Shown in pieces: positions 13,201 to 26,400 of a DNA stretch of 64,000 nt. A program made the position numbers and the translations under genes. Every line of letters begins with the position of its first letter. The first letter of the stretch is position 1. This stretch comes from Sarcocystis neurona (lineage: Eukaryota > Apicomplexa > Conoidasida > Eucoccidiorida > Sarcocystidae): contig KL647317.1 of the NCBI GenBank assembly GCA_000727475.1, positions 501,028 to 565,027 of the forward strand. Direction: 5' to 3'. The notes under the pieces were generated by a model. It had not been told where the DNA came from. It saw only the letters and a list, made by a program, of their open reading frames with translations, and did no database searches.

Positions 13201-16200
13201 GACATATCCATTTAGTACATATATAGAGAGAGGGAGGTAATAGAGAGACAGCCAGGTGGATATTTAGTCACACAGACAACGGCGTAGACACTGGCATGTA
13301 TACAAAGACGTGGAAGACAAAAAAATGTATATGGAGACATAGACACATTCCCACATACGGATATAGAGAGCGCGAGCGAGAGGAAGATAACAGAGAGACA
13401 GAGTGAGGTGGATATTTAGTCATATGCACATAAGGCATATAGACACCGGCATGTATAAAACGACGCAGACAGGGGAAAACAAGAGGTACACCTCCCACAC
13501 ATACGTGTGCACAAGCATCCGTATAGATGTACAACACCCTTTCTATCTTCATACAGAGATATCCACATGAAGATCTATACAGATCGATAAATAGGTGAGC
13601 ACGCCTAAATCCATACACACAGGCTACTGTGCGAGCTGCTTTATCCCACGGCAGTCCCCACACACGTGTGTATATATGTATGAGGCGTAGATGCCACCCT
13701 GAGTTTCAGTTCCACGCGTTCTATACACAAGGGAGTCTATAGGTATAGGTTTGAAAGTCTTCAAAGTCTACGTGAGTGTGTATAGTGTTCTACGCCTTCT
13801 GCATATAGACAGATCTATGCATGTGCTCGAACATCTTCAGCGCCTACGTGTACACGCGTATATGTACGTATGTATCTCTTTGCGGCAGCGTATGCGGTGC
13901 AATGTGTTCCCCACCGGAAGGACCGACTCCTAGCCAGTCCCCAACGTCCTTGGCATTGGCGAGAGAATTGGCGACGGCGACGAGACGGATGGGGCGCTGG
14001 AGCTGCGCAGAAATGTACCGGGTCCGGGAAAGACAAACTTCCAACGTTGACCCGACGGTCGAGTTCAACACATGCAAGTCGTCGACGAGCAGCAGCCGTG
14101 TCGCCTGCAGCACCTTCCGCGTCTTCCAGCGTCTCGAGACAAAGTCCCATTTCTCAGGCGTCGTTAGCACGAGGTGGGACTGCTCCAGGATCTGCGCAGC
14201 CAGCCCAAAGAATTCCACACCCTTCGTCAGTCACCGGTCACTGACACAGAAAAAAACGAAAGATTCCCCTTCTTCCGGTGAGCAGACACACTCGGGAAAA
14301 GACGCGTTGATCCTCTTGCCCAACGTCCACGCAGTCACTCTGCTTCGGTGTACGTACACCCCAACACACCCACACAGAGCTGAGAAAAGGGCCCAACACA
14401 GGCCCCTCAAAACACACACAAAATCAACCCCTTCCTCTGGGGTGTACGCACACCCCCCTGGGGCACATCTGAAATCCTCCACCGACCGGCCCACAAACAC
14501 GCAAGCATCAACCAGCTTCTCGGGTGGACGTACACCACCCCGTTCACGCCTGAACTTCTTACGGTCCCCGAACAGGAAGCAGATATAATTTCCCCTCTCT
14601 TGTTCATACATCTCAAAGTAACAAGTCGGCAGGTTCAGACACTCACACCTGCTACGCATACGAAATGGCAATCGGACAGCAAACCCGTCAGTGCTCCTAC
14701 GCAGTGGTGAGTTATACATATATATACACGTGCATTTGAGCGCGACCTTCCTTTTCTCTCTCTGTGTGTGTATGTGTCTATCTCAATATATATACACACA
14801 TATATCTGCTTCTCTCTCCACACATATGTATACATATATACCTATATACCTTCCCGTCTCCCCCTCCTTCTTTTTATTCTTCTCTCGCTCTCTCTGTATA
14901 TATATATACACGTGCGCAGGACGTAGTTCAATGTATCTATTCGCATACCCGTGCATATATACATATATATATATATACATATACCTCTCTCCCTATGAAT
15001 AGCTATATCCGATACATATATACATATATATACAGATCTCTATATATACAGATATATAGCTAGCACGTCGTATTGTGACGTTCTAAAAGAAAAAGCGCAT
15101 CGGGTGCTGCACACTGGTGGGGCTGCACGTCGTAGTGCTCGACGTCGGAAGGCTCTGCCTCATCGTCCCACGGCGGCAGCAGAGAAGAAGGAAGAAGGAG
15201 GGCGGGCAGAAATAGCAGACGTGAAGACATCGCAGAAGAAGCGGTGGAGCAACACGCCGAGGCGAACCCCCAACGAGGAACGAAACGGAAGGGCAAACGA
15301 CGAAAGAGACGCAGCAAAACAAACATCCGGCAGGAGCAGAAGAAGGACAAACGGGTGAAGCGGAAGAACAGAGGACCACACAAGGAAGAGACGCGTCTTT
15401 GATAACGGCCTGTCAAGCGGTCCCTTTTTCGTTTGTGGCTTTTCAAAAACAGCTTGGATTAACGCACACGTAAAGACAGAGGAACTCACGCCCGCTAGAG
15501 AGAGTCAGGGAGACAAAAAGGGACCGAAAAAGAGCGCAGGGACGGCCTGCCGGGCCACTTATCCGCAGTCGTACGTGCAGCAGCAGTCGCGGCATGCAGA
15601 CGCTTCCCTATCTTTTCCCTGTTTTTGCTCCCCCAGTTCTTCTTCCTTTTGACTTCTTCTCGACTTCGCTTTGGCGTCTTCCTCTTCTTCTTTTCTCATC
15701 TGCTGCTGCAAGCGCAGCACACTTCTTCGCGGGGCCTCTCCCTTTCCTCGTAGCAGCTATTTTGTCCTCCCTCTGTGTTGCACCTGCGTTCCGCTGCAGC
15801 TGCTGCTTCCGTCGCCCCGTTCTGCGACTGTTGCTGCTGTCGCTACTTCTTCTGCGGACACGGCTGCTGCGGCCGCAGGTCGTCGGCGCTTGCGTCTTCG
15901 TTGCTGCTTCCGCCCTCGCTGTTCATTTTCTTCTGGTCTGTTCCTTCAGAAAACCAACTTCTCCTTCTATTGCTGTTGCTGTTGTTTGTCTTGCCACCTT
16001 CTCCTCTAGTTTTCCTTTCCCTCCTTCGTTTCTCCTTCCCTAGGTCGTGGACTCTATTGTGCCTGTACTTTTGTCCTTTCTCTGCCTTCTCCACATTTTC
16101 TTCTGTGTCTTCGCTAGCCCCCTCTTCACTGTTTCCCTCTTCTTCTCTTCTTTGTCTCCCTGCTCTTTTCCTCTCTTCTTTATCTGGACACCCTTCTCTT

Positions 16201-19200
16201 TCCCGCCCTTTCATGCTTTCTTCTTCTCTATTCTCATGTTCTCGCTTTTCTTCCTGTTTTCTCCACTCTTTGACAAGAAGAGGTCTCACCTTGATGTCGG
16301 GCTGCATTTCTCCGGTGAGTTCGGCAACCTTCACGCCCAGTCCCCTGCCAAGTTTCTCTTTCCACTCTTCATATCTTTCCTTCACAACCGCAGGATGTGG
16401 GGCAATGTACACGGCCTTCCACTGCGCAGGCGGTTCCGTCTTGAACAGACGCAGCAGCGCAAACTCCAGGCAAACTTCTTTCCCGCTCGTTGGCGGCAGA
16501 CAGAGCAATACGTTCTCGTTCGTCGTGAACAACGTCGAGAAGACCTGCAGAAACAGCAGCGGCAGCAGCAACAGCAGCCGCATCACACCAGGAGAAACAG
16601 CCGCAGCAGCAGTACCGTTAGCCGCAGCAGCAACGGCAGTCGCAGCCCACCACCAGTACCAGCAGCACCATTGCCAGCAACAGCAACAGCAGCCGCCCGA
16701 CACCAGCAGAAGGATCACCTGCAACTTCACCAGGAGGAGCAGCGGCAGCAGAAACAGCACCGGCAGCCGCACCGCACCAGCAATAGGGTCAGCAGCAGTA
16801 CACCATTAGGAGCAGGAGCAGCAACAGCAACAGCAACTGCAGCACACTAGCGGCAGTAGAAGTTCCACTACCAGCAACAGCAGCCGCAGCCCGCCACCAG
16901 CAGCAGCAGCAACGATACCAACAACACAAGTGGCACCACACACAGCCGCAAAAGAGTTACACCACCAGCAACAGCAACACCGGGCAGCAATAGCAGCGGC
17001 GGAACAAAAAAGGAAGGGGGGCGCGTCCCATTACAAGGGGACGTTTAGGACGGGGAAGACAGAGGTGAGGGACGAGCAGAGAACGAGCGGAGCATACAGA
17101 GATCCAAAAAGAGCCGCGGGAGCAACCGAGGAACCGGTGGATGAAGAAAACAAAGACAAGGAACGACAAGGTGAAGTGAAAGAGATAGAGGCGCAGCAGC
17201 CGGGGGAGAGTTGCAAGAAAGCGAGACGTACAAAAGAAAGACTTTATAGCTGCAGACGAGCGGGTCGCGGATGCGTACGGACGCACCAGAAGAGCGGGTA
17301 CGCAAAAAAAGCGAGACGCCACCGGTGAATGGACAGAAAGCCACCACCCCACAGAGGCGGGAGAGACACAACAGCGAGACGAGACACTCTAGACAGAGAA
17401 GTGCAGCAGAAACGGGGGGAGAAGTAACAAAGAGACATGTGAAAGAAAAACAGCCCGGGTAGACAGCGACCCCCCGCGTCTGCAAGAGCAGCGATAGAGA
17501 AGAGATGAAGACGCACACGTCCGCCGCAGCACGGACGGAAGACGAGAAGAAAACTCACGCAGAAAAAAGAAGCGGCCGAATCTGACATACATACACCCGA
17601 ACGCCGAGTGAGTCGCAAACGCTACATCCTCCTGTCTCCACTACAGAGGATAACAGAGTTCGTCTCTTCTACCCACAAGAGATACATATAATCGACATCT
17701 TATCCCTACAGGTATATAGAACCAAGCGTCTATCGCTCACCTTTTTAGAAACATTTCTACAGATGCAATTCCCTCCACGGAGACATACATGCACACACTA
17801 GCGGGACTTATAATATACTACAGAATCAAGCACCCGACTGTGCCACAAGGACACGTAGATATATATATATATATAGTCACGTGCATATATATACATATGT
17901 ATACATATATATATGTAATTATACAACGTACACACGACAGGTCTACAGACGAACAAATACAAATATATATATATATATATAAAGTATAGGACATTTATGT
18001 ATGCACGCATACATATATATATATATATGTAAGTACGTTTCTAAGTGTAGAACACTGCATAGGAATACACGTATACACACCTTTCCGTGTACGACCATAC
18101 GCGTGTAGGTTGGTGTATAGATTTCCTCGTCACACACACCCGTGTAGACAGATGGAGAGAGAGCGATCGGTGGGCGGATTTCTACACGTGTAGGAGCAGA
18201 AGAGAGAAGAAGAAAAAACTACCAGGAGGGAATAGAGAGGAAGTGGGCGTGAGAGTCGTACCTGCGTCTGAATAGGATTAAACGTTTTAAAAGTAGAAGT
18301 GTACAATTTCTCGAATTTGCTGTCACGGAAGGCAGTGACAGGCAGGGGCTGAAGATCGAGCAGCTCCGTATGGGGTGGTGCTCTGTCCGGCAGGATAAGA
18401 TTCTTGAACGAAATTGGGAGTGACGCCTGTGCATGCAGCCACCTATCCGAAACGACACGAATGTGATAATTAGGTGGCAGTGGGTCTGTTATTGGCAGCG
18501 TAAAGCAGAGCGTGTGTTCGACTTCGCCGGTGAACGGTGGGAGAATGAAGATCTGCAGAGGACACACACACCAGCAGCAGCAAAGATAAGAGCATTCGGG
18601 CGACCAAAACCGAAAAACGCTGCGGGAGAGCCGCTGGCACCGGCCGGAAGTCAACAAGCCGAACGACGAAAGAGAGGGAGGAGAGCTGCGCCGCACGCGA
18701 CACACCAGACAAGTGAAATGCAGCAGCAAAAAAGAAGCAGCAACATCAAAGACACAACCGCGGGGAAGAAAAAGGAGCAGCAGCAGCGCATGCACGAGGT
18801 CGCGCGGAGTCTCTAAAAGCGCACTAACAACATCTCCGGCAGCTCCAAACGATATTGCCCTATGCGTGTAACGTCGTTGGCTACAACCTGCGCACTGCAA
18901 GGAGGTCTACATACACCTGATGCGTGTGTTACGCGTTCGGTGCGTCGCGTGTACGTACACCTCAGACTTCTCTCCCTGCATAAGGGGTTGCGTGAAATGC
19001 AACGGACACCTGGAACTTCTCTGCCTGCATGCGGTGGTGCGTCGGGTGTACGTACACCTGGAGCTTCTGTCCCCGCATTGGGTGGTGCGTGGGTATCTCT
19101 GTAGGCACGTGTGCACAGGGGGAGATGTCTAGATTTTTTTTCTACAGAAAGGCACCGCGAGCAAAATTTGTACAGGCGCATGCGACATGGAAATTTCTTG

Positions 19201-20398
19201 AGCAGACCTCGTGATGGAGAATAAGTTCGCCGTCAACGTCTTCTACGATAATCCAGAAGAGCTCGCCATTGCCGTGGATTTTGCTGTCCCACTGAAAGTC
19301 TGGCGTTAGAGTCAGCTCCACCAGCAGGCACGTCCGAGTGAGCGGCTGCACAAAGGCAGCCAGTTCAAGCTTGGGAAAAAGATGGATCAAGCGATGCAGC
19401 AGCTTCCCCATCTGGGGCACCCGCACGAGCTCCCCAATTTCCGCTGCCGTCAAGTCGTAGTACCGCTCGAATGGCAGGTCTTTCTTCTCGAGTTTCCGCA
19501 GCAGCTCCTCTGGCAGCACCTGCACAGAGAGAGACGCAGAGCCCAGACGGAGACAAGGGGCTGCAGCAACACCAGAAAACACTACACACACACGCAGCAA
19601 GCACCCAACTGCAGGCGAGAGGACAATACTGAGCAGGAAAAAAAGGGACTCGCGACAGATGCAGATGCGAGAGAGAAGTATTGAGAGGGAGAGAGACGGA
19701 GGTGCAGAACGAGAGAGAGGAGGACAGTCAAAGAGAGACGTGCAAGTCGAAGGAGCAGCAAAAAGAAACAGAAATGAACCGCCGCGAGAAAAACGAGAGA
19801 AAAGCGGCAAGGACGACGAAGATAGCGAAGCAGCGTTGTGTCATCTAGCGAAATGTCCAGAAGACTCGCTGTCCGTTGGCAGAAGAAAACCCGCAGCAGC
19901 TCCCAAAATATCCACGCCGAAGACGGCGCTGAAAATTGCAAGAACTAGTCACGGAACTGTGCTGCGCACGCCAGTACAGACGCTGGTTCATCTCTCTCTT
20001 CAACTTTCTGTATACACACCCACACATACATACACGTGTCTACGCATGGGTATGTACGTAAATAGACAGAAAAATACACTTATACGTCTCTCTTATTTCT
20101 TCCTTTAAATCCATCTCAACTTGTGTCGCTGAACACTTGCACACACATACGTCCGTACACGTCTATACACACCTACGGCTGCGTCCTTGTCAGCCCAAGG
20201 AAATTTCCGTAAGGACGCGCTTTTTTTCTCTCTTTCTTCACCTCCCTACACTTCCCTGGCAAAAAAAAGATTTGTACGTCTCCCTCTGTCCCTGTACATC
20301 TGCGTCCCAAATGGCAAAACGGAAACACATGTGCCCCCCTCTCCGCCCACGGACAACACACAGACCTTCTCCATCATTACCTCGAATAATCCCGCCAT

Positions 20399-20438
<40 letters not shown>

Positions 20439-23400
20439 GCGCATACACATATATTCACAAGTGTGTCGACTTGTGTATCGCAGACCAGGGATTCTCTGTC
20501 CACGTTAATGTGTGGCTGGGCGGAGAGAAAGGGGGCGCACAAGGGACGGTGCGGCGACGGCTTTCTTTCTGACCTTGAACTGTCTGAGCGGTGACATAGA
20601 GCTCCACATTCTCCTGTCGACCTCCTTGGCGAACTGGAGCGCGCGCATGGCAAGCATGGCCCAGCCCCGGCGGAGGCAAATTTCGAACAGGGCGCGCATG
20701 ATGCGACTGGCGCTCTGCTGTACGTACACCATATCTGCGGCCATGGTGAGGCCTTCCAGCTTGAGTTTGCTCACGTACGCCTGCAGCAGGACGTTGACTT
20801 TGGACGACGTTTCGTCGGGCGCTCCCTTCACCGGGATCGGCACGCGCTCCATGAGACGCTGGAGCTCAAGTTTTTCCTCCTCGCGCACGGGCAAATATTT
20901 GAACTCTGCCGAGAGAGAGAAGAGCCGCAGCAGCTCAATGTCGGACATCAGCGGCCGGAGGTGCTGGTTGTACGTTGCCATCGTCGCGTGCTTCACATAG
21001 TAGTGACTCGCCACACGCCCGAGCGCCGTCACTTGGATCGCGCCCCCCCGGCGGTCGTATTTGATCAGTCCATGACGGTCAAGCAGCTTCAGCGCCGTGT
21101 CCACAATATTGACGCAATGCTGCTGCAGCAACGGGTCCCCTGGTCGCTGCCGTCCGCCGTCCTCATCGTCCTCTGCAGCTGTAACCCCGTACAGCTGCGG
21201 GTTCTTCAGCATCCGCACGTACAAGTACGTGTACCCGAGCCACGCCACTGCGTCCTCCCGGCTCCTCACCGAGCCTGCGACAAAAAAAAAGAGCGAGCCA
21301 CGCACACCGCAGCCCAAAGACGAAAACGCTGGACGCCAACGAAAGCGGCGGCGGCACGTGCGAGACGAGGGGGCCAACTCGCGCACAGAAAGAGACAAAA
21401 TAAAGAGAAGGGACACAGAAAAAGGGAAGACTTTGGTCGAGAGAGGCAGAGAGAAAGAAGACACAGAACGAGAGACGGAGAAGGGGCGAAGTGGCGAGAA
21501 AGGGGGATCGCGACAAACAGACAGGAAGGGAGATACAACAGCAGGCGAGAAAGGCACCCAGACATGCGAAGAGAGGGGAAGCACGCGGGAAAAGGAAATC
21601 AGAGAGGCCACAACCACGCGCGTAGACGGCGTCGACGAACACAGGTGGAGACCGTGGAGGTATCGCTTAGAAAAGTCTCCGGAGCACACCACGTATGCAG
21701 TCGTCGGTATGTACAAGTGCTTCAAAATAGTGTGGAAAGAGACAAACGTCCACATCTCGCTGAGTGGCCGCTTTTTGAGCGCCTACTGTACGGCCTATAC
21801 AGCCACACGTAAGTGACACTGTTTAACTCTAGGGAAGTACATGGACATTTATATGGTCAAATGTATTGCAGGTGTGTAACTCAACAGAGTAGTATGTACA
21901 TTTGTACAGGCAACGAACTGCTGGAAGACAGGCCAGTTCCACGTGCAGCTGGATCGACGCAGTCGGTCTATCTACACTCGCTCCCTCTGTTACGATTAAA
22001 TCTTACTCGCACACATATATATATCTATATGTACAGGTACAAGTGTATGCAAAGGCACGTGTACACTCCACTACGATATATATATATATATATGTACAGG
22101 TACAAGTGTATACAAACGCACGTGGATACAAAGGCACGTGTACACTCCACTAAGATATATATATATATGTGTATATGTAGAGAGAGAGGTATAAGTATAT
22201 ATAAAAGCACGTGTATTCTCCATTGTGATACACATATATACATACACACATATAATATATATATGTATATATGTACAACGCCGTTGCAGCGAGGAGGTGC
22301 GTCTCGAGCTGTTCGTGGCCTGCATTTCCACTTCCTCGTAGGAGACCGGACGTGTCGCCCGCACGTTAACAGGTGAGGTGGTGGGAGTGCGCATGTGAAA
22401 CAGATTGCCTCACGGGGCCATGACTCGAGCGGGGTGGCCTTTTTTCTTCTGCGTTCTCCTCCTCGAGCTTCTCGGCGGGACGTGTGGCTGCCCCACCGGA
22501 GGCGACCACGACGCCAGCGAGACGGCCATAACAACGCTTACCTAGGACGATCTCTGCGTTAAGGACGTCGGGGAGCGCGTTACTGAGAAGTTGGCTTTCA
22601 ATAGGGAGCTGCTGATTATTAAGCGAGAGGTAGTACTGGAGCTCTGAGTGCTGGGTGATGAAGATCGCGTGGCCAGTCTTGTCGTACTGCGGGCGACCCG
22701 CTCTGCCGAGCATCTGCAGGACATCAAGCGGAGACAACTCGGTCCAGGCGCCCTTTTCCGGGGAGTAGATCTGCGAGCCTTTGACGATGACCGTGTGTGC
22801 CGGGAGGTTGACGCCCCAGGCAAGTGTCGCGGTCGACACGAGCACTTGAATGTGCCGGTCAGCGAAAAGGTCCTCCACCAACTTGCGGTCGGTTCGGGCG
22901 AGACCGGCGTGGTGCACGGCGAAGCCGTAAGGCAGCAGTTCCTTCAGTTCTAGACTTTTCACTGCCTCTGCCTCGGCCTGAAGAATCTCGCGACTTGCCG
23001 CCAAGTGCTGAAGAAAGCGGGACAACGTGTCTCGCTGCAGCGCGCTGTCTCGAATGCTGCGCGCCGTCTTCACCGTCTCTTTACGCGAGTGCACAAACAC
23101 CAACACCTGCGACCGCCCCGCTGTCTCCATCACCTACAACCACCCCACACAGACACACACGCAAAGACAGCGCTAGCGGCCAACACACATATAGAGTCGG
23201 AGCTGCTCTGCAGCCCCGCTGCTGACCCGTCTGGTGGTGAGCTGGCGCACACGTAGGCCTTTTCTGTTATAGATGGGGAACATATGTAGACAAAGGGATG
23301 GGAGGCGAGACAGACAGGCGACTGCAACGGCCTGTTGGCACTGCTGTCCATATGTCGTGATGTGAAGGAAGAAGGAAACGATACACAGGGAGAGACAGAG

Positions 23401-26400
23401 ATACTGAAGCAGGTGGACCCCTCTCCATACAACAACAACAACTTGTATGCATATACATATACGTGTAGTAGAGACACATGTGTATACGTAAGGAGGACGC
23501 CTCGCAAAGACCGACGCTTGCCAACAGCACTTCCCTTCTGAAAAGGGACACCGCCCCTTCTCCTTCACCATTCCGCTTTTCTCCTCATGCAAACTCCCAG
23601 CACGACACTTCGGGAACGCTGATGTGCGCAACAGCCCACGTCACTCTCTCACTGTCTCGCTTCCGCGTACGCCTTCCCCTGGGATGTAGATGATCTGTGT
23701 CTCCATATATTTCTTGCTTGTCGGCTGGGTGACTGCTAACCGACGATCGCGTGTATATACATGAGTGCAGCAGACAAACGTAGACGTAATATCCGTTTAG
23801 GAACAACACCTCCATATATATGCATATACACATACAGTCGCTAGTATTTGTGTGTAGGTCTGGATGTCCGGACGTTTTCGTTTTGCTGGTTCTCGTCGCG
23901 CATTCTTATTTCTTCGTCGTTTGTTGTCCTCGTCGTCCCTTGTTTCCCGAGTCCCACTTTCCTGCCATAAGGTCTCTCTCTTTTTCCCATCTCTCTCACT
24001 TCTTCTCGGTCGCAGCAACTGCGGGAGTCTGAGAACTGGCAGGTGTCCTCAGGCGTACCTCTCTCTATGAAGTGGGTGAAATTGCGCTAGACGGGAGTAC
24101 ATTCCGCCAAAGTAAAAACTACGGAGATAGGCGTGTGCACTGCACTCCCACACACGTCTACGCTTCTTCTCCCCACGAACGGCCCTCCAAAACGCATGCA
24201 TCACCTTGGTGTGTGTCCACTGCAGCCAATGCGTCGCTCGCTCTCCCGAGCTGGCCACAGACACGCAGAGAGCCGTCTGCGTGCGGTGGCAGATGTTTTC
24301 TTCAGGACTTTCCTCTGCGCCTTACCTTTTCGTAAGTGACCTCGTTCATGGTGTTGTATCTTTTAACAGCTTTCTTGTCTTTGATGCCGATGTAGGTTTG
24401 CTTGAGAGGCACCGGGCGGTAGTGGTTGCCGAAGAAGAACAGTCCCTTCTCAGGCCGCACGCGAAGACAGACCGCGACGTCCTCATAATTCGGCAGGGTC
24501 GCGCTGAGGCCCACCAGCCGAATGTGCTCCTGAGCGGTTTCTATCTGTCGAATCGTACGGGCGATAATCGTTTCAAGAACCGGGCCCCGACTGTCGTGAA
24601 GAAGATGAACTTCGTCGATAATGACCAGTCGGACGAGCTGTGTGTATGCGCGCTCTCCTGCCCTGCGCGTCACAATGTCCCACTTCTCAGGTGTGCAGAC
24701 GATCAGCTGTGTCTCTTCAATTTGCTGTCTCGACAAGTGGACATCTCCCGTCAGTTCTCGTACGCGGATGCCATACGGCTGCAGCCGCTGAGAAAACGCT
24801 TGCACCTGCTCCGCGACAAGCGCCTTCATCGGGGAGATGTAAACCATTTTAAAGCTGTTCACGTCGATCGTCCCGATACTGCTGCTGCTGGGACTACTTC
24901 CGCTGGCTGCTCCTGTGGCTCCTCCTCCTCCGCCCGCTCCCGCCGCTGCTCCTCCTCCTCCCGCTTCCGCGCCGGCAGACCCTGTGCTGCCCGCACCTGC
25001 CGCCTCCGGAGCTTCCTCCCCCTTCGGCGACCTCCGGTATCTGCCGATGACGTTCAACATCGCCAGCATCGCGACGTTCGTTTTCCCCGCGCCCGTTGGG
25101 GCGCACAGCAGCATATTCTCCTCGAACTCCTCGAAAGCCGTCCGATACACCTTCGTCTGGATAACGTTCAGCGTGTCGATCTTGGCCGTCTCGAACGCCG
25201 GCCGCGCCCACGCTGGCATCGACGCCACCGGCTTCCGGTACTGCTGCTGCGGCGACCCGTCGCTCCGCCCAGACAAACCGTCCAACACATCGTCCGCTCT
25301 TTTTAGCGGCTGTACAATCACCTCGTCGTAGCTTTTGTTCTCGATTCGCTGGGTGCCCTCCGGCAGCTTGACGCGCGTGTTGGCCATGAAGTGTCCCCCT
25401 TGCTGAAACGCCATGGCTGCCAGGTCCACGGTCGCCGTCGGTCGTCGTGGCTGCGTCAGCAGCAGTCGACTCTCCTTTCCTTTCTTTGCTGCGTCGCCTC
25501 TTCCTTCTTCGTCGTCTTCCGCTCTTCCTCCACCTCCTCCGCGACCGCTGCTGCTACTGCCCCCCGCGCCGCGACCCTGGCCCCCTCCTCCTGTCGCTTC
25601 CCCTCCTGCGCCGCCCTGCGACTCCATGCGGTCGAAGCCAGGATGCTGGTGATGCGCGTCCCCCCCCGCTTTCTTCGCCTCGTCTGTGCCGACGCCCGTC
25701 CCGGCGCCGCTCTTGACGCTGCTGCTACTTTTCGACGACGCGGCAGCAGCTGCATGTTGCTGCTGCTGCTCAGCGAGAGCCGTGCTGCTGCTCCCTCTGC
25801 CTCCTCCTCCTCCACCAGCTTTTGCCTTCCCCGCCCCTGCGCCTCCACCTCCGGCTGCGACGAGAGGGCCCGCGTCGTCCTGGTCGGCGAGCTGTGCTGC
25901 GCGAAGCGACGCAGCCTGGGCCTGGGCCTTCGCAGCAAGAGACGCCGCTTCTTTTCGGACGTTGATGGCTATTTCTTTTTCTCGGTTTCTTCGAGAAGAC
26001 AACGACTCCAGCAGCTCTAGCACTTCTTGGCCTTCCGGAGAATTTTTCATTTCCTCGTAGATCGCTGCTTTTTCTTCCTTGCTCTGCGCCTGCCCCAGCC
26101 GCACCGCGAAGAAGATTTTCCAGCGGTTCTTCAGAATCTTCTTCGCAAGCTCAAAGTTCTCGTACTTCAGCAGCAGCACAAGGCGGTTCTCACACTCCTG
26201 GATATCTGCTGCAGTGGCCAACACCGAAAGAATTTCTTTCTCTGCTGCGACAGCTTTGTTTGGGTCGCCGTACACCACGTTCAGTTCTCGCTGAAGCCAG
26301 TGGGGATCGATCTTGGCAATGTCCAGCGAGTACGCGTCTCGCTCCTGCAGCAGCAGTTCCTCGTCCTCCCCGTCCTCTATGCCCCGCGCAGACAGATGCA

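Noticed and set aside
14192..14220. Earlier acceptor AAG at about 14,222 for Brr2 exon 9
   Set aside because: It would add about 11 residues absent from the family and lacks a pyrimidine tract; GCGCAG at 14,191 restores exact spacing.
18914..19102. Regularly spaced repeats that could suggest a CRISPR array
   Set aside because: Units are contiguous, diverged tandem repeats in a eukaryotic intron with no unique spacers.
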